Part shown: positions 54,962 through 64,000 of the stretch, piece after piece | Layout of the letters: each line of letters starts with the position of its first letter | Numbering within the stretch: position 1 is the stretch's first letter | Assembly (NCBI RefSeq): GCF_022605165.1 | Contig: NC_063069.1 | Coordinates: 2,294,001 to 2,358,000 of the forward strand | Length of the DNA stretch: 64,000 nt | Direction: 5' to 3' | From: Purpureocillium takamizusanense | Lineage: Eukaryota > Ascomycota > Sordariomycetes > Hypocreales > Ophiocordycipitaceae | Position numbers and translations under genes: made by a program | The notes under the pieces: generated by a model | The model's database searches: none | Told to the model about the DNA's origin: nothing | Seen by the model: only the letters and a program-made list of their open reading frames with translations

Positions 54962-56171
54962 ATGGGCCCTCCAACCACGGACACCACCGGCATGAACCCG
55001 GAGCGTGTCGTCATGCTCCGCGATATCGCAGCCGGTGGTAAAGACAGGCCCCTTGAACCTGAAGCTGACAAGCAGCCCAAGACTGGCCCTCAGCGTAGTG
55101 GTGCCAACCACATCAACCTTGGCACGCCACCTGCCAACGCGGCAGGTTCTCTCTCCAGCCAAAACAAGCCGCTTGCCATAGTGCCGGCTAAGCGGTCGAG
55201 CAGCGCCATCGACGAGCAGGAAGAGGTCAAAGTCCCGCGTCCGAGCAAGGGCCCGCTGCTTTTGCGTCCCCCCGTCTTTGATCCTCGTTCGTCATCTCTT
55301 TTCAGGCAGTTCGGTCTGGTGAACGGTCGCTGACAACCCGGACACAGCACCCACGCCCAACTCAGACAGCTTCCGGCTGGCCTGCCTCTTACGCTTCCGT
55401 CCATTTCGCCTGACTTTGGAGAGCTCGCCGGCTCCGGGTATGGCCCCCGTGGCGCGAACGTACGCTTCGCAAATCTCGGACGCAGGCCTCATCATCAATG
55501 AGATTGTCCGAAACCACTCTAACCTGCCCATTCTGCACCTGCCAAAGCTGGCCGCCCCGGATGCGTGTCTGATCGCCCCTGACGGGGGCGTCGACCGAGT
55601 GGCCCACGGAGCACGACTCGAAGAACTCTGGCAGCACATGCCGATGGAGCGCAAGTTTCTCATGGTACAACAACTCCGCCGGTTGGTCAAGCAGATGCGC
55701 AAGACGCCGCAGAATCCTCGCATGGTGGCCGCACGACAGGTGGGCTCCGTGCTCTCTGGCAACTTCTCCTTGCTCCTCGACCGACGCCAGGGCAGCACCT
55801 TCTGGGCCGTCCGTGAAAAGCCCACCCAGAAGCAATTCGTTGCGTTTCTGCTGTCCACGCTGTCGACGTCGTGCGCGCCGGCTGTGGCCGGACGCATCGC
55901 GCGCCAGTTTTCCGAGTCGGACTCGCTCGTCCTGTGCCACGGCGACTTCTGCCCGCGCAACATCATCGTCCATAACAACAACGTCGTCGGCATCATTGGC
56001 TGGGATTCCGCCGGCTGGTACCCCAAGTGGTGGGAGTACGTCAAGTTTTTTGAGACTTCTACCAGTCCGCAGAACCAGGACTGGTACGACTATGTCGACG
56101 AGATCTTCGACGCGGCCTACCCCGAGGAGCTTGTTGCATATCAGGGCGTCATGCGCTGGCCATCTTCGTAA
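54962..56171 (+). CDS. Aminoglycoside-phosphotransferase (APH)-like protein, probable pseudokinase
   Basis: The C-terminal half is clearly APH/choline-kinase-like: DSLVLCHGDFCPRNIIVHNN holds the catalytic HGDxxxxN loop, followed by NVVGIIGWDSAGWYPKWWEY. In active members the second motif is IDWExAGWYPxYWEY, whose Asp binds metal; here it is Gly (IIGWD). Upstream comes HGARLEELWQHMP and QLRRLVKQMR. The usual N-lobe with its ATP-binding Lys is not evident. The N-terminal part (ATG at 54962, MGPPTTDTTGMNPERVV) is disordered and in another frame. An intron of about 55319-55421 (GTGAAC, CTGAC branch, GGAG) would join them, but the acceptor is weak. Alternatives: two genes, a frameshift, or a start inside the APH frame. 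Confidence 0.7.
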
Positions 56172-56570
56172 AAGTCGTGACGGGCGTGGTGCCAAGAGGG
56201 CCTGTTTGGGCCCTCTGGCACCAGCTCAGCCATTATTCGATGCGAGCGGACCCGACAAGGGAGAAGCGAGGGTGTGAATGGAGCCTGGATCTGTTCATGT
56301 TGGGGGAAGCTACAGAAGCGGCAGTCAGTTTAGGGAACTCGGGCATGCTGTATGAGCAGCACGTCAGTGGTGGCCACTTGAAGGCTTCGACGGGAGCTGA
56401 GCAGAGGTGGGCGGGATGGTTTTCATGGGGCAGCCATTAGCACTGCTTGGTCGCCCACCTCGCACGGCAAAACAAAGAATCGGAGGCCAAAAGGTTGAAC
56501 GCAGGGGTGTATTAGCTTTGTTAATGTACAAAATCAAGTCTTTTTTTCCACCGTCCCGTGCATGGGCGCA
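56172..56570. other. Convergent 3' spacer
   Basis: About 400 bases between the stops of the APH-like gene and MnSOD. No gene seen. Confidence 0.4.
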
Positions 56571-57485
56571 TCACTTCTCGAAGCGCTTGGAAACGGTCCC
56601 CCAGTTGATTACATCCCAGATGGCGCTAAAGTACTCGGCCTTACGATTCTGATACTGCAGGTAATAGGCGTGCTCCCAGGCATCAATGCCGAGGAGTGGC
56701 TCTAGGTTGCCGGTGACGGGGTCCTGGTTGGCGCGGGTGACGAGGCCGAGGGTGCCAGAGGTCTTGTCCTTGACGAGCCAGGCCCAGCCGGAGCCCTGGA
56801 TGCCGGCGAGGGCGGCGTTGGTCTGCTTCTTGAGGTTCTCGAAGGAGCCAAAGTCCTCGTTGATGGCCGTCTGCGCACCTGGTCAGCCAAGAACCACAAT
56901 GCGCCCAGCCGCGACGCACGCAGCCGGCATGCTACTATATTTCGAGGGAGAGGCAGGTAGGGGGTTGGTTAGGTGGAGCGTACCAAGAGCTCGCCCTGAG
57001 GCTCACCGCCGCCACCCTTGCCGTTGGGGGCGAGGTTCTCCCAGAAGAGGGAGTGGTTGACGTGGCCGCCGCCGTGGAAGTTGAGCAGGGGCGCCTGCGC
57101 GGCGGCAGCCTTGGCGTCGCCCTTGGCCTGGGCCTCGGCGATGGCGTCCGAGGCGGCGTTGAAGCTGTTGACGTAGGTCTGGTGGTGCTTGGAGTGGTGC
57201 AGCTCCATGATCTGGCCGGAGATGTAGGGCTCGAGGGCGCCGTAGTCGTCTAGAGAAGACCCGCGGAGCTGTCAGCTAGCTCGCTCTCTCCCTCTCTCTC
57301 TATTTTTTGCAGTTCGCAAGGAGGACCGGGAAGAGGGAGGGGAAAGACTCACAGGGGAGGTCGGGCAGCGTGGCCTTGCCGCGGACGAAGCTCGTGGATG
57401 CCATGGCCGCGAGGGGCATCGCGGCGGCGCGGGCCCGAAGGCCGGCGCGCAGAGCGGGCGTCGTGCGGAGCAAAGCCGAGGACAT
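56571..57485 (-). CDS. sod2: Mitochondrial manganese superoxide dismutase
   Basis: Converts superoxide to hydrogen peroxide and oxygen in the mitochondrial matrix. Three exons (57353-57485, 56984-57249, 56571-56870) join to 232 residues. The N-terminal 35 or so residues, rich in Arg, Ala and Ser without acids, form a mitochondrial presequence. The mature start is [17 protein letters not shown]. Metal ligands and signatures are present: [44 protein letters not shown] and the MnSOD signature [15 protein letters not shown]. Introns have clean GT-AG borders. It is divergent from psf3 across about 1.55 kb. Length and motifs are standard for fungal Sod2. Confidence 0.96.
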
Positions 57486-59037
57486 TGTGTGGTGGTGACG
57501 GAGCTGGTAGGAAGGAGCTGAGCTGGCGACAAAAGCCGACCGGTCGGGTTGGTTAGCGACGACGAATTGGGGCGTGGTAAATCGCAGGAAGAAGAATGTG
57601 TTTGATTTCTCGCGATGGGACGAGGCGCGGCGTGAAGTCTGGGATGGATGGCAGCTTGTGGAGCAACGGGACGGACGGGGGAGGGAGAGAGGCAGCAGCA
57701 GCAACGGTTATAAACGCAGGCTTACCAATTGGATGGGACGCGGGACACGCGACGGATTGAGCGGGTGGATGATGTCAATGGGGGGTGGAGGGATGGATGT
57801 GACGGGACACGGAGTCCCGAGGGCGGGCGAGGCCGAGGGGGAAAAGCTCCCCCGGTTTTTTTGGGGCCAATGTGGAAGCTCGGCTCTGCCTGAGCTCAGG
57901 TTCACGTCACTGCTGGCGCCAGTTGCATTACCACACTCGCCGAGCTTGCCCCTGCCAGCCAGCGGGGCTATTGCTTAGCAGCTGGGGCCCTCCATCGCAT
58001 TGGCGATCGATCCGGTGCCCGCCCAGCACATGTCTGCTTCACCCGCGATAATTAGTACTGTTGTTGCCTTTTCCGTACTTGCCGTACGTCCTCTACCAGG
58101 CCGACTGATGAAGTCGGAAAACTGATGGCAACGTCGAGCCTCACATCTGGTATATCTCGATTATTGAAAACAATTTGACACTCGCTGTGTCCGCAGCACG
58201 CTTGGTGGTCTAGCTCCTCTAGTAGTCTTTCCCTCGCCCCATATCCACTGGTCAAGAGCATGCTTCCCAAAACAGATCACATGTGCACAGTGCTTCACTT
58301 CACAGAGCGAAAATCAAATTGATGCATTCAGTGAAAATGCTCGATAGCTTCCTACGCTGCTCAGGTGCCCCTTAACGGACTCACACCCCAGCATCACCGG
58401 CTGGGCTCGATGTCCGAGCCAGCAGCTCGGACCGAAATTGAGTTCCGATCTTTAAGGTAGACAGCCCGGCCCAGTGGGGTGTAGGAGGGTGCGACTCGGA
58501 TGCGAGCGGACTGCCATCAGTGGTTTCCGAGGTGGCGACTCACTCACTCAACCTTGGCAAAAAGAAGGGGGGCCAAGGCTCACAGGAGATGATGACAAGA
58601 CTTCACGTGCGCCTTTTGCACTAACCAAGAAAACATTTAAAAAAAAATCAAAATACAATCAAAGACTTTGGAGCTGCGTGTTGAATGCTCCGAGGAGAAG
58701 CCAGCACCTCAGCCCTCATGGATGGGCCTGCTTGGCTGGCTGGCCCGGGCCTGGCGTCCGTCCTGACGGGACTTACACGGTGAAGGCGGCTGACATAATT
58801 ACTACTGGAGCGGAGCCTCAAGCCCCCCCAGAGTAAAGTGCCCACGGCGCGAGCTCCAGCAAGCACACACGCGTTGTCGTCGCGGGTCAGCAACGGCACA
58901 ATCAATACGTAGTCGGGCACTTCATTCACTGCGGCGCTCACTTCAACTACTCTCCCTCACGCACAGGCCGAGTCAAGTCGGCCCGCGTCACATCTCATTG
59001 GGTTCTTCCTCCATGTCGACGGCCGCAACAGCCCAAC
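57486..59037. other. Divergent promoter region of sod2 and psf3
   Basis: Leaders and promoters only. The open frames present have no domains. An A/T-rich patch lies near 58270-58340. Confidence 0.4.
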
Positions 59038-59756
59038 ATGTCGTACTACGATGTTGACGCGATCCTGACAGACGCAGAGGTGGGTGTCCTATTCCCCACG
59101 ATGAAATCCATCCCTGGTTGTGAACCACCACCATCATCACCATCATCATCACCACAACTACCGCCCCCCCCCCCCCACCGGCCCTTCGCTGACACCCTCC
59201 CTCCCCGCGGCAGAAAGTCCCCTGTCAGTTCGAGCTCGACGCTCCAGACCTCGGGCACCTCGACTCGTCGTCGTCCACCGGCCTCAAGCCCGGCACGCCC
59301 CTCTCGCTACCGCTGTGGCTCGCCGAGATGCTCGCCCTCGCGTCCACGGGCGGCGGGGACGACGCGCGCGCCCCTCTGACGCTCAACCTGCCGCCGTGCC
59401 TGTCGGAGCGCGTCGCCAACGCCCTCAAGGCGGACCCGCGGGCCGTCGCGCTGCGCGACCAGAGCGCGCACTTTTACGGCGTGGGCGTGCGCATGCTCGA
59501 CCTGTTCGACGAGCGCGAGCTGGGCGCCGTGCTGCGCCGCACGTTTGTCCTGCGCGCCGCCGACGTGGGGCTGCACGCGCGCAAGGCCGACGAGACGGGC
59601 GTCGGCGGCGGCACCGGCGGCGGCGGAGGAGGAGGAGTGCCGTCTGGGGAGGAGTTCCTGCGGGGGCTGGATGAGTGGGAGAGGGCCTTGTTCCGGAGGG
59701 GTCACGAGGGCGTGAGGAACACGAGGGAGTGGATGGACAAGGTGAAGAAGGGCTGA
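59038..59756 (+). CDS. psf3: GINS complex subunit Psf3
   Basis: Subunit of the GINS tetramer, part of the CMG replicative helicase, nuclear. Exon 1 (59038-59079) encodes the family's N-terminal MSYYDVDAILTDAE. Exon 2 (59214-59756) continues KVPCQFELDAPDLGHLD, then LKPGTPLSLPLWLAEMLAL, ADPRAVALRDQSAHFYGVG and LRRTFVLRAADVG, giving 194 residues. The early intron right after DAE is at the usual place for fungal psf3. It contains a CAT/CAC array and a run of C. A Gly-rich linker interrupts the C-terminal part before GEEFLRGLDEWERALFRRG. Confidence 0.92.
59118..59177 (+). repeat. CAT triplet tract and C run in the psf3 intron
   Basis: Imperfect CAT/CAC units followed by a stretch of mostly C, all within the 134-base intron. 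Such tracts often vary and may affect splicing. Confidence 0.7.
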
Positions 59757-60045
59757 TGATGAGAGATGCGTGTCGTCGTCTGTCTGGTGGTGGATAAGTA
59801 GGAGGGAGCGGGCAAAGCAGCGTGGCTCTAGCATGGATATGGCTTTGGGGGAAAGGAAATTATATGATACCCTGGTTGACATAGACTGAAGGACAGCAGA
59901 TTGGAACATGTCGCGTGGAGCACAACCCCTACGTTCGAGAATGAAGCCCTAGACGCCCTATGGGCAGGCAACCAAGTCACATTTACGAGACCCGACTTTT
60001 TCGACTATGTGAATAACATCCATCCAAACATCCATCCATCACCAA

Positions 60046-61440
60046 TCAATACCTCGCTCCCTGACTCCAGGCCGCCCTCTCGTCAGCCCCCTCCTTCCTC
60101 TCCCTCCTCGCCGCCAGCACCTCCACCGTCCAAACAGCAAGCACCCCCAACCCCAGCGCCAGCCACCCAAACGTGACGAGCATCTCGCTCATCTCCAGCA
60201 CGATAAAGTACTTGTTCGACTTGCGCACCAGCAGCGCCGTCCCCGCCCACAGCGCGTACGCCGCCGCCGGCGTGTACACGTCCCCTCCGCTGCCGCGCAG
60301 CGCGCCCCTGACCGCTGCCACCACCACCCACGCCGTCGTGGGGAGCAGCGTCGCCACGGCCCAGTGCGCCAGCAGGCAGGCCTGGAAGATGCTCGCCAGC
60401 CGGTGCGAGGCGAGCGCGTCGAGGACGTAGGCGCGCGCGGCCGCCGCGTCGGCTGTGTTGAGGGGGAGGAGGAGGCCCGTGGGGATGAGGGCGAGGAGAG
60501 GGGATGGGAGGAGGCGCGGCGGCGGCGTTGTTGTGCGTACCAGGGCGTAGATGTGTGCGGCTGCCCAGCATGACTCCGCGTAGGCGCCTTCGAGGATGGC
60601 CATGGACGTTGCGAGGTAGACGATGCGGCATACGTCGAAGAGCATCTCATCCGCACGGCTGCCCTGCTCAACGACGACCATAGCCCCGGCGGGCATGCCG
60701 TCCCGTGAACCCCCGTGATGATGCGTCTCCCCGAAACCCGTCCCCTCGCCAGCACGCCCCTCATCGTGACCACCGCTCGCGACGACACCACCACTCTTCT
60801 CCTCCACGGCGTCCCCGGCCTTCTCTCCCCTCCTCCGGCTCCTCAACCCACCAACCCTCCTCATCCTCCGCATCAGCACCTCCCTCACCGCACCCAGCAC
60901 CCTCACTCTCAGCCCCCATCCCAGCACCGCCGCCCAGTCGAACCCCTCCCCGACCGATCCCTCCAGTAGGTAGCACGGCGACGAGCGCGCCAGCTTCATC
61001 GCCTCGATGGGGTGCCGCCACACGAACTGCCCCAGCCAGGGCACGAGCACGCGCCGCACGTGGTTGAGCAGCACGGCCGCGACGACGACCGCCGCGGGGG
61101 GTAGCGACAGCGACGGGGGACCATCATCATCATTGTCATTGCTGCTCTCGCGCGAGGGGGGATGCGTATGATGATGATGAGGTGGCTGCTGCTGCGGTTC
61201 TCGTGGCGATGTCTCTGCTGGTGATGATGATGCTGGCGAGGAGGAGGACGACGACGGTGATGACGGTGACGATAATCGTGAGCGCCTGAGCAGCAGTGAC
61301 GACTTGAGGTGCGGGTAAGCCGAGCGTGAAGGCACCAGCAACCGCGAGAGGGCCTCGTCGACGGGCTCAAAGAGCGGGCGGAAGAAGCTGACGAGGGCGG
61401 TCGCGAAAATGTCCCCCGCGGAGGAGGCAGCTGCGGCCAT
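60046..61440 (-). CDS. Fungal multi-pass membrane protein of unknown function
   Basis: A single exon of 464 residues from the ATG at 61440; the preceding in-frame codon used by some models is GTG. The sequence starts MAAAASSAGDIFATALVSFF, followed by a low-complexity Ser/Pro/His stretch (about residues 55-105). Hydrophobic segments include LPPAAVVVAAVLLNHVRRVL, LLALIPTGLLLPL, FQACLLAHWAVATLLPTTAW and VLEMSEMLVTFGWLALGLGV. I read roughly five to six membrane spans, with a disordered loop containing SGGHDEGRAGEG in the middle. Not recognised as a named transporter or enzyme. It converges on psf3 from the right, 289 bases apart. Confidence 0.75.
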   Translation of the reverse strand: MAAAASSAGDIFATALVSFFRPLFEPVDEALSRLLVPSRSAYPHLKSSLLLRRSRLSSPSSPSSSSSSPASSSPAETSPREPQQQPPHHHHTHPPSRESSNDNDDDGPPSLSLPPAAVVVAAVLLNHVRRVLVPWLGQFVWRHPIEAMKLARSSPCYLLEGSVGEGFDWAAVLGWGLRVRVLGAVREVLMRRMRRVGGLRSRRRGEKAGDAVEEKSGGVVASGGHDEGRAGEGTGFGETHHHGGSRDGMPAGAMVVVEQGSRADEMLFDVCRIVYLATSMAILEGAYAESCWAAAHIYALVRTTTPPPRLLPSPLLALIPTGLLLPLNTADAAAARAYVLDALASHRLASIFQACLLAHWAVATLLPTTAWVVVAAVRGALRGSGGDVYTPAAAYALWAGTALLVRKSNKYFIVLEMSEMLVTFGWLALGLGVLAVWTVEVLAARRERKEGADERAAWSQGARY

Positions 61441-62572
61441 GGTAGGCGGTGGCACACGTTTGGCGTCGCGTCGAACCCTTCAATGGCAGTCCGTGGCACG
61501 CTGAGTGCAATGATTGCCCAAGTATGAAGATGAGAAGGGACTCGAGGCATTTCAACAGGCACGTCGGAATTGGTGGGGCTACGCGCGCCACGCCTTTTAC
61601 GCACTTCACAACGCTGCACTCAGTTGAGGCGAACAGACCTCATTGTCAGAAAAAATATAGCACCAAATACACACACACACACACACATACAGAGCAGCTC
61701 GCCGAACCTTCTTCATTCGCAATCAAGCGCTCCAGTCTCTACTGGTCTGAACCAGGCCACGCTCCAGGCTGTCTGTCTATATATGCAAAAAGTGTACAAC
61801 GCCAACCGCTGGCTCATGTAAACGCCGCTCATGCCCCGTGCCAGGACATCCCCGTACCTGGCCAGGTACTGTCCGCACACAAACTCCATGTGCTTCATAA
61901 ATCATCAAGTGTCGGCAATGCCAGTCCACCAGTGCCATCAAAACGCCGTTCCCGTCGAGGAAGAAAAAAAAAGCCCGCCAATGCCTATACGTACAATACA
62001 ATCCCCCCCAAGTGCCGGAGCCAGACGGCGACCATACGCTTGGCCGCCGCCCTCCGGGTCCATGACTCTTGTCCAAGCTGTAGTGACATACAGAAACGTG
62101 TATAGCCGATTGCTACCTCCGGCTTTGCCGTGCCGCAAGGCTCGACATGGCAGTCTTGTGATGTTTTTTTTTTTTGAGAAACGTATCCCCACCAGGCTCT
62201 ATCGAAAGAGAATCGTGTCCCAACAAATCCATGACCCACACAAAGAGCTGAACGAAAGCAAGCCAAGATAAGAACGACAAGGAAGACAAGAATGAAGCAA
62301 AATCAGAGAAAGTACAATAAGCACATAACAGCCGTAATCGATTTTTTTGGGTTGTTTTGGCATTGTGGTATTCCCCCCGTGTCCGAGGCATTGTGAAAGT
62401 GTTGGACTGCGCAATGCAGCTCAAGTCTCGTGACAATGGAGAAGCGAAGAAATAAAGTCATGAAGTCGTGTGGAAAAGGGACGAGACGAGACGAGACGAG
62501 CTTCGTTGCGGCATCAGTAAAGGATCAGGGCTTTATTGGCCGCGGGGAACAGTAGCGTTCTGCATGTGTTTG
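61441..62572. other. Intergenic region
   Basis: Between the membrane protein gene and the 3' end of the C2H2 gene. It includes a CA dinucleotide tract at 61669-61687 and T and A runs near 62164-62177. No gene seen. Confidence 0.45.
61669..61687. repeat. AC dinucleotide microsatellite
   Basis: About nine AC units followed by ATACAGAG, in intergenic DNA. Confidence 0.8.
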
Positions 62573-64000
62573 TCAAACATCATCCATCGGCCACATGTAG
62601 TCGGCCATGCCTGGTGCACTCGAGTCGTAGTACGCCGGCGTCACAGCCATGGTCGGCGACACGCCTGATCCAAACGGAGAGTGAGTTGTGGCGTAGTCCG
62701 ACGTCGCGCTGTCGACTGTGTACAGGGAGTTATATGAGAGGAACCCCACGGGTGTAGCAGATGGCATGCCGGCGGTGGCGCCGGCGGACATGGCGCCGGC
62801 ACCGTCCTGGTACTGCCCGTCCACTGCGCTGGAGAGGGTCATGCCGTAGACGGAGTTTGCCGAGAAGGGCGGCTCGCCGCCTTCGTCTAGGCCGCTGTAT
62901 CCGCTCATGGACGCGTCCTCGGCGTCTAGAGCATCGTCCTCCACCTCGTCCGCACCGTCATCCGGTATCACAGACCCGTCGCTGGAGACATACACCTCAG
63001 TGTACCACATCTTGAGGTCCATCATGCCTGGCCAGTCGCCGCCGCCTTTGCCGCCGCGCTTCTCGTCCGACGCGTTCTTGTTCTTGCCGCGAGGGGCCTT
63101 GGGCTTAAAGTGCGTGCGCCGCAGGTGAGCGGCGGCGTTGTAGTACGCACCATACTGCTTTTTGGAGTTGCAGGCCTTGCAGTCGGCGAGTGGATATAGC
63201 ACCTGGACGCTGGACTGCAGGCCGACGGTGGCAGGGTCACGGCAGACAAATTTCTTGACGACCCCCTTGTGCTTGGCATTGAGGTGGCGTCGCAGCTCGT
63301 GGTCGCCCCGGAAGCCGTCGGGGTGCTCGTTGCACTGCTCACAGTAGACCTTGGGGTGCTTGGGTCGCTGGTACGGCGTCTTTTGCAGCGCGACCTTGCC
63401 ATCCTTTTTGGGCGGTGCGGAGCTGGCGGACGTCCTGCCGTTGCTGGAGGACTGCTGCGGCTTCGGGGCGATGATGTTGCGGTTGCTGTTCTGACGGACA
63501 CGCTGCAGCGCCTCCTTGCTACGACGTTCCAAGTTCGAGCCCGTCGACCTGGTGCTCGCCATGCTGGTGTTGGAAACGGACCGCTCCATGGAAGTCGTGT
63601 CGGCGGCCGGGAAGAGCGTCGTCTTGGTTAAGGGAGTGGTAGCGGGGTACGTCTGTGCCTGCGGAGGGAAGCCGGTGCCCACGCCGAAAAAGTCCTGGTC
63701 CCGAGCGGTGGCCTTGGCCCTTGGGTCCGGAGTCTTGCTGGCCGCGAACGAAGTGAACGAGTCCTGAGTGCAACGCTCCTCGGTCAGATGGGACTGAGAT
63801 GAGACGAGGCGCATCATGGTCCCATCTCTGGCAGTGCTGTCAAAGGTACTGTTCTGACGCGTCAGAGGCTGTGATGGCTCCGACACGGAAGGCGCGGATA
63901 TCATGGAGGGACATGCTGATGCATCAGTGAAGCCGTCGTAAATGTCGTGAGGTGACAGGTTGGTTCCGGTTGACGCGACGTAGGACATGTCGTGGTCGAC
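62573..64000 (-). CDS. C2H2-type zinc-finger protein, possibly 5'-partial
   Basis: Probable transcription regulator. An ATG at 63988 gives 471 residues, but the frame stays open to the window edge, so the true start may lie outside. The first 200 residues are Ser/Thr-rich and disordered. Then comes HPKVYCEQCNEHPDGFRGDH and ELRRHLNAKH, a C2H2 finger around residues 205-230. A second, atypical finger follows with KKFVCRD, a 25-residue insert, then CKACNSKKQYGAYYNAAAHL and RRTHF. The layout (one classical finger plus a long CxnCxxC finger ending HLRRTHF) is common in Sordariomycete regulators of unknown target. Next are a Lys/Arg/Gly-rich basic patch, an acidic stretch and a Tyr/Ser/Gly-rich tail ending YMWPMDDV. 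Confidence 0.87.
   Translation of the reverse strand, partial: VDHDMSYVASTGTNLSPHDIYDGFTDASACPSMISAPSVSEPSQPLTRQNSTFDSTARDGTMMRLVSSQSHLTEERCTQDSFTSFAASKTPDPRAKATARDQDFFGVGTGFPPQAQTYPATTPLTKTTLFPAADTTSMERSVSNTSMASTRSTGSNLERRSKEALQRVRQNSNRNIIAPKPQQSSSNGRTSASSAPPKKDGKVALQKTPYQRPKHPKVYCEQCNEHPDGFRGDHELRRHLNAKHKGVVKKFVCRDPATVGLQSSVQVLYPLADCKACNSKKQYGAYYNAAAHLRRTHFKPKAPRGKNKNASDEKRGGKGGGDWPGMMDLKMWYTEVYVSSDGSVIPDDGADEVEDDALDAEDASMSGYSGLDEGGEPPFSANSVYGMTLSSAVDGQYQDGAGAMSAGATAGMPSATPVGFLSYNSLYTVDSATSDYATTHSPFGSGVSPTMAVTPAYYDSSAPGMADYMWPMDDV

Overview
The window is genomic DNA of a filamentous ascomycete. The evidence is GC-rich sequence, coding genes cut by short GT-AG introns with CTAAC/CTGAC-type branch points, fungal-only families (Zn2Cys6 regulator, Rxt3, PaxB/Pyr4-like membrane cyclase, PHO-4 phosphate symporter) and C/T-rich leaders. 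The gene set fits a Sordariomycete, most likely Hypocreales, but I cannot fix the genus from the sequence. No phage, plasmid, CRISPR, rRNA or confident tRNA feature was seen.

Layout. 1-16 kb is gene-dense: the 3' end of a DHA1-type MFS exporter; a seven-exon inorganic pyrophosphatase with a signal peptide; two related small secreted proteins in tandem, the second apparently decayed; a PhzF-family enzyme; a ferroportin-like iron transporter converging on a PHO-4 phosphate symporter; and the SDH assembly factor SDHAF4/Sdh8. 16.4-20 kb is a very long Rxt3 (Rpd3L histone deacetylase subunit). After a 5 kb gap comes an orphan PaxB/Pyr4-like terpene-cyclase-type membrane protein (25.0-26.2 kb).

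26.2-48 kb is nearly gene-free. It is packed with microsatellites, homopolymer runs and recurring TAC/GTAC words. Inside it I find one well-supported three-exon mini-gene (39657-39967, 49-residue Cys-rich peptide) and a weaker two-exon candidate (28543-28828).

48-64 kb is gene-dense again: a Zn2Cys6 transcription factor with a His/Gln tract, a secreted 536-residue orphan protein, an aminoglycoside-phosphotransferase-like protein lacking the usual metal-binding Asp, mitochondrial Mn superoxide dismutase divergent from the GINS subunit Psf3, a fungal membrane protein of unknown function, and a C2H2 zinc-finger protein running off the right end.

Themes. Phosphate and metal handling recurs (secreted pyrophosphatase, PHO-4 symporter, ferroportin, MnSOD). 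Two identical GCACGTGGGC sites, which match the Pho4/NUC-1 bHLH consensus, lie upstream of the secreted pyrophosphatase and suggest phosphate-starvation control. The other genes look like ordinary unlinked neighbours. There is no complete biosynthetic cluster around the cyclase-like gene.
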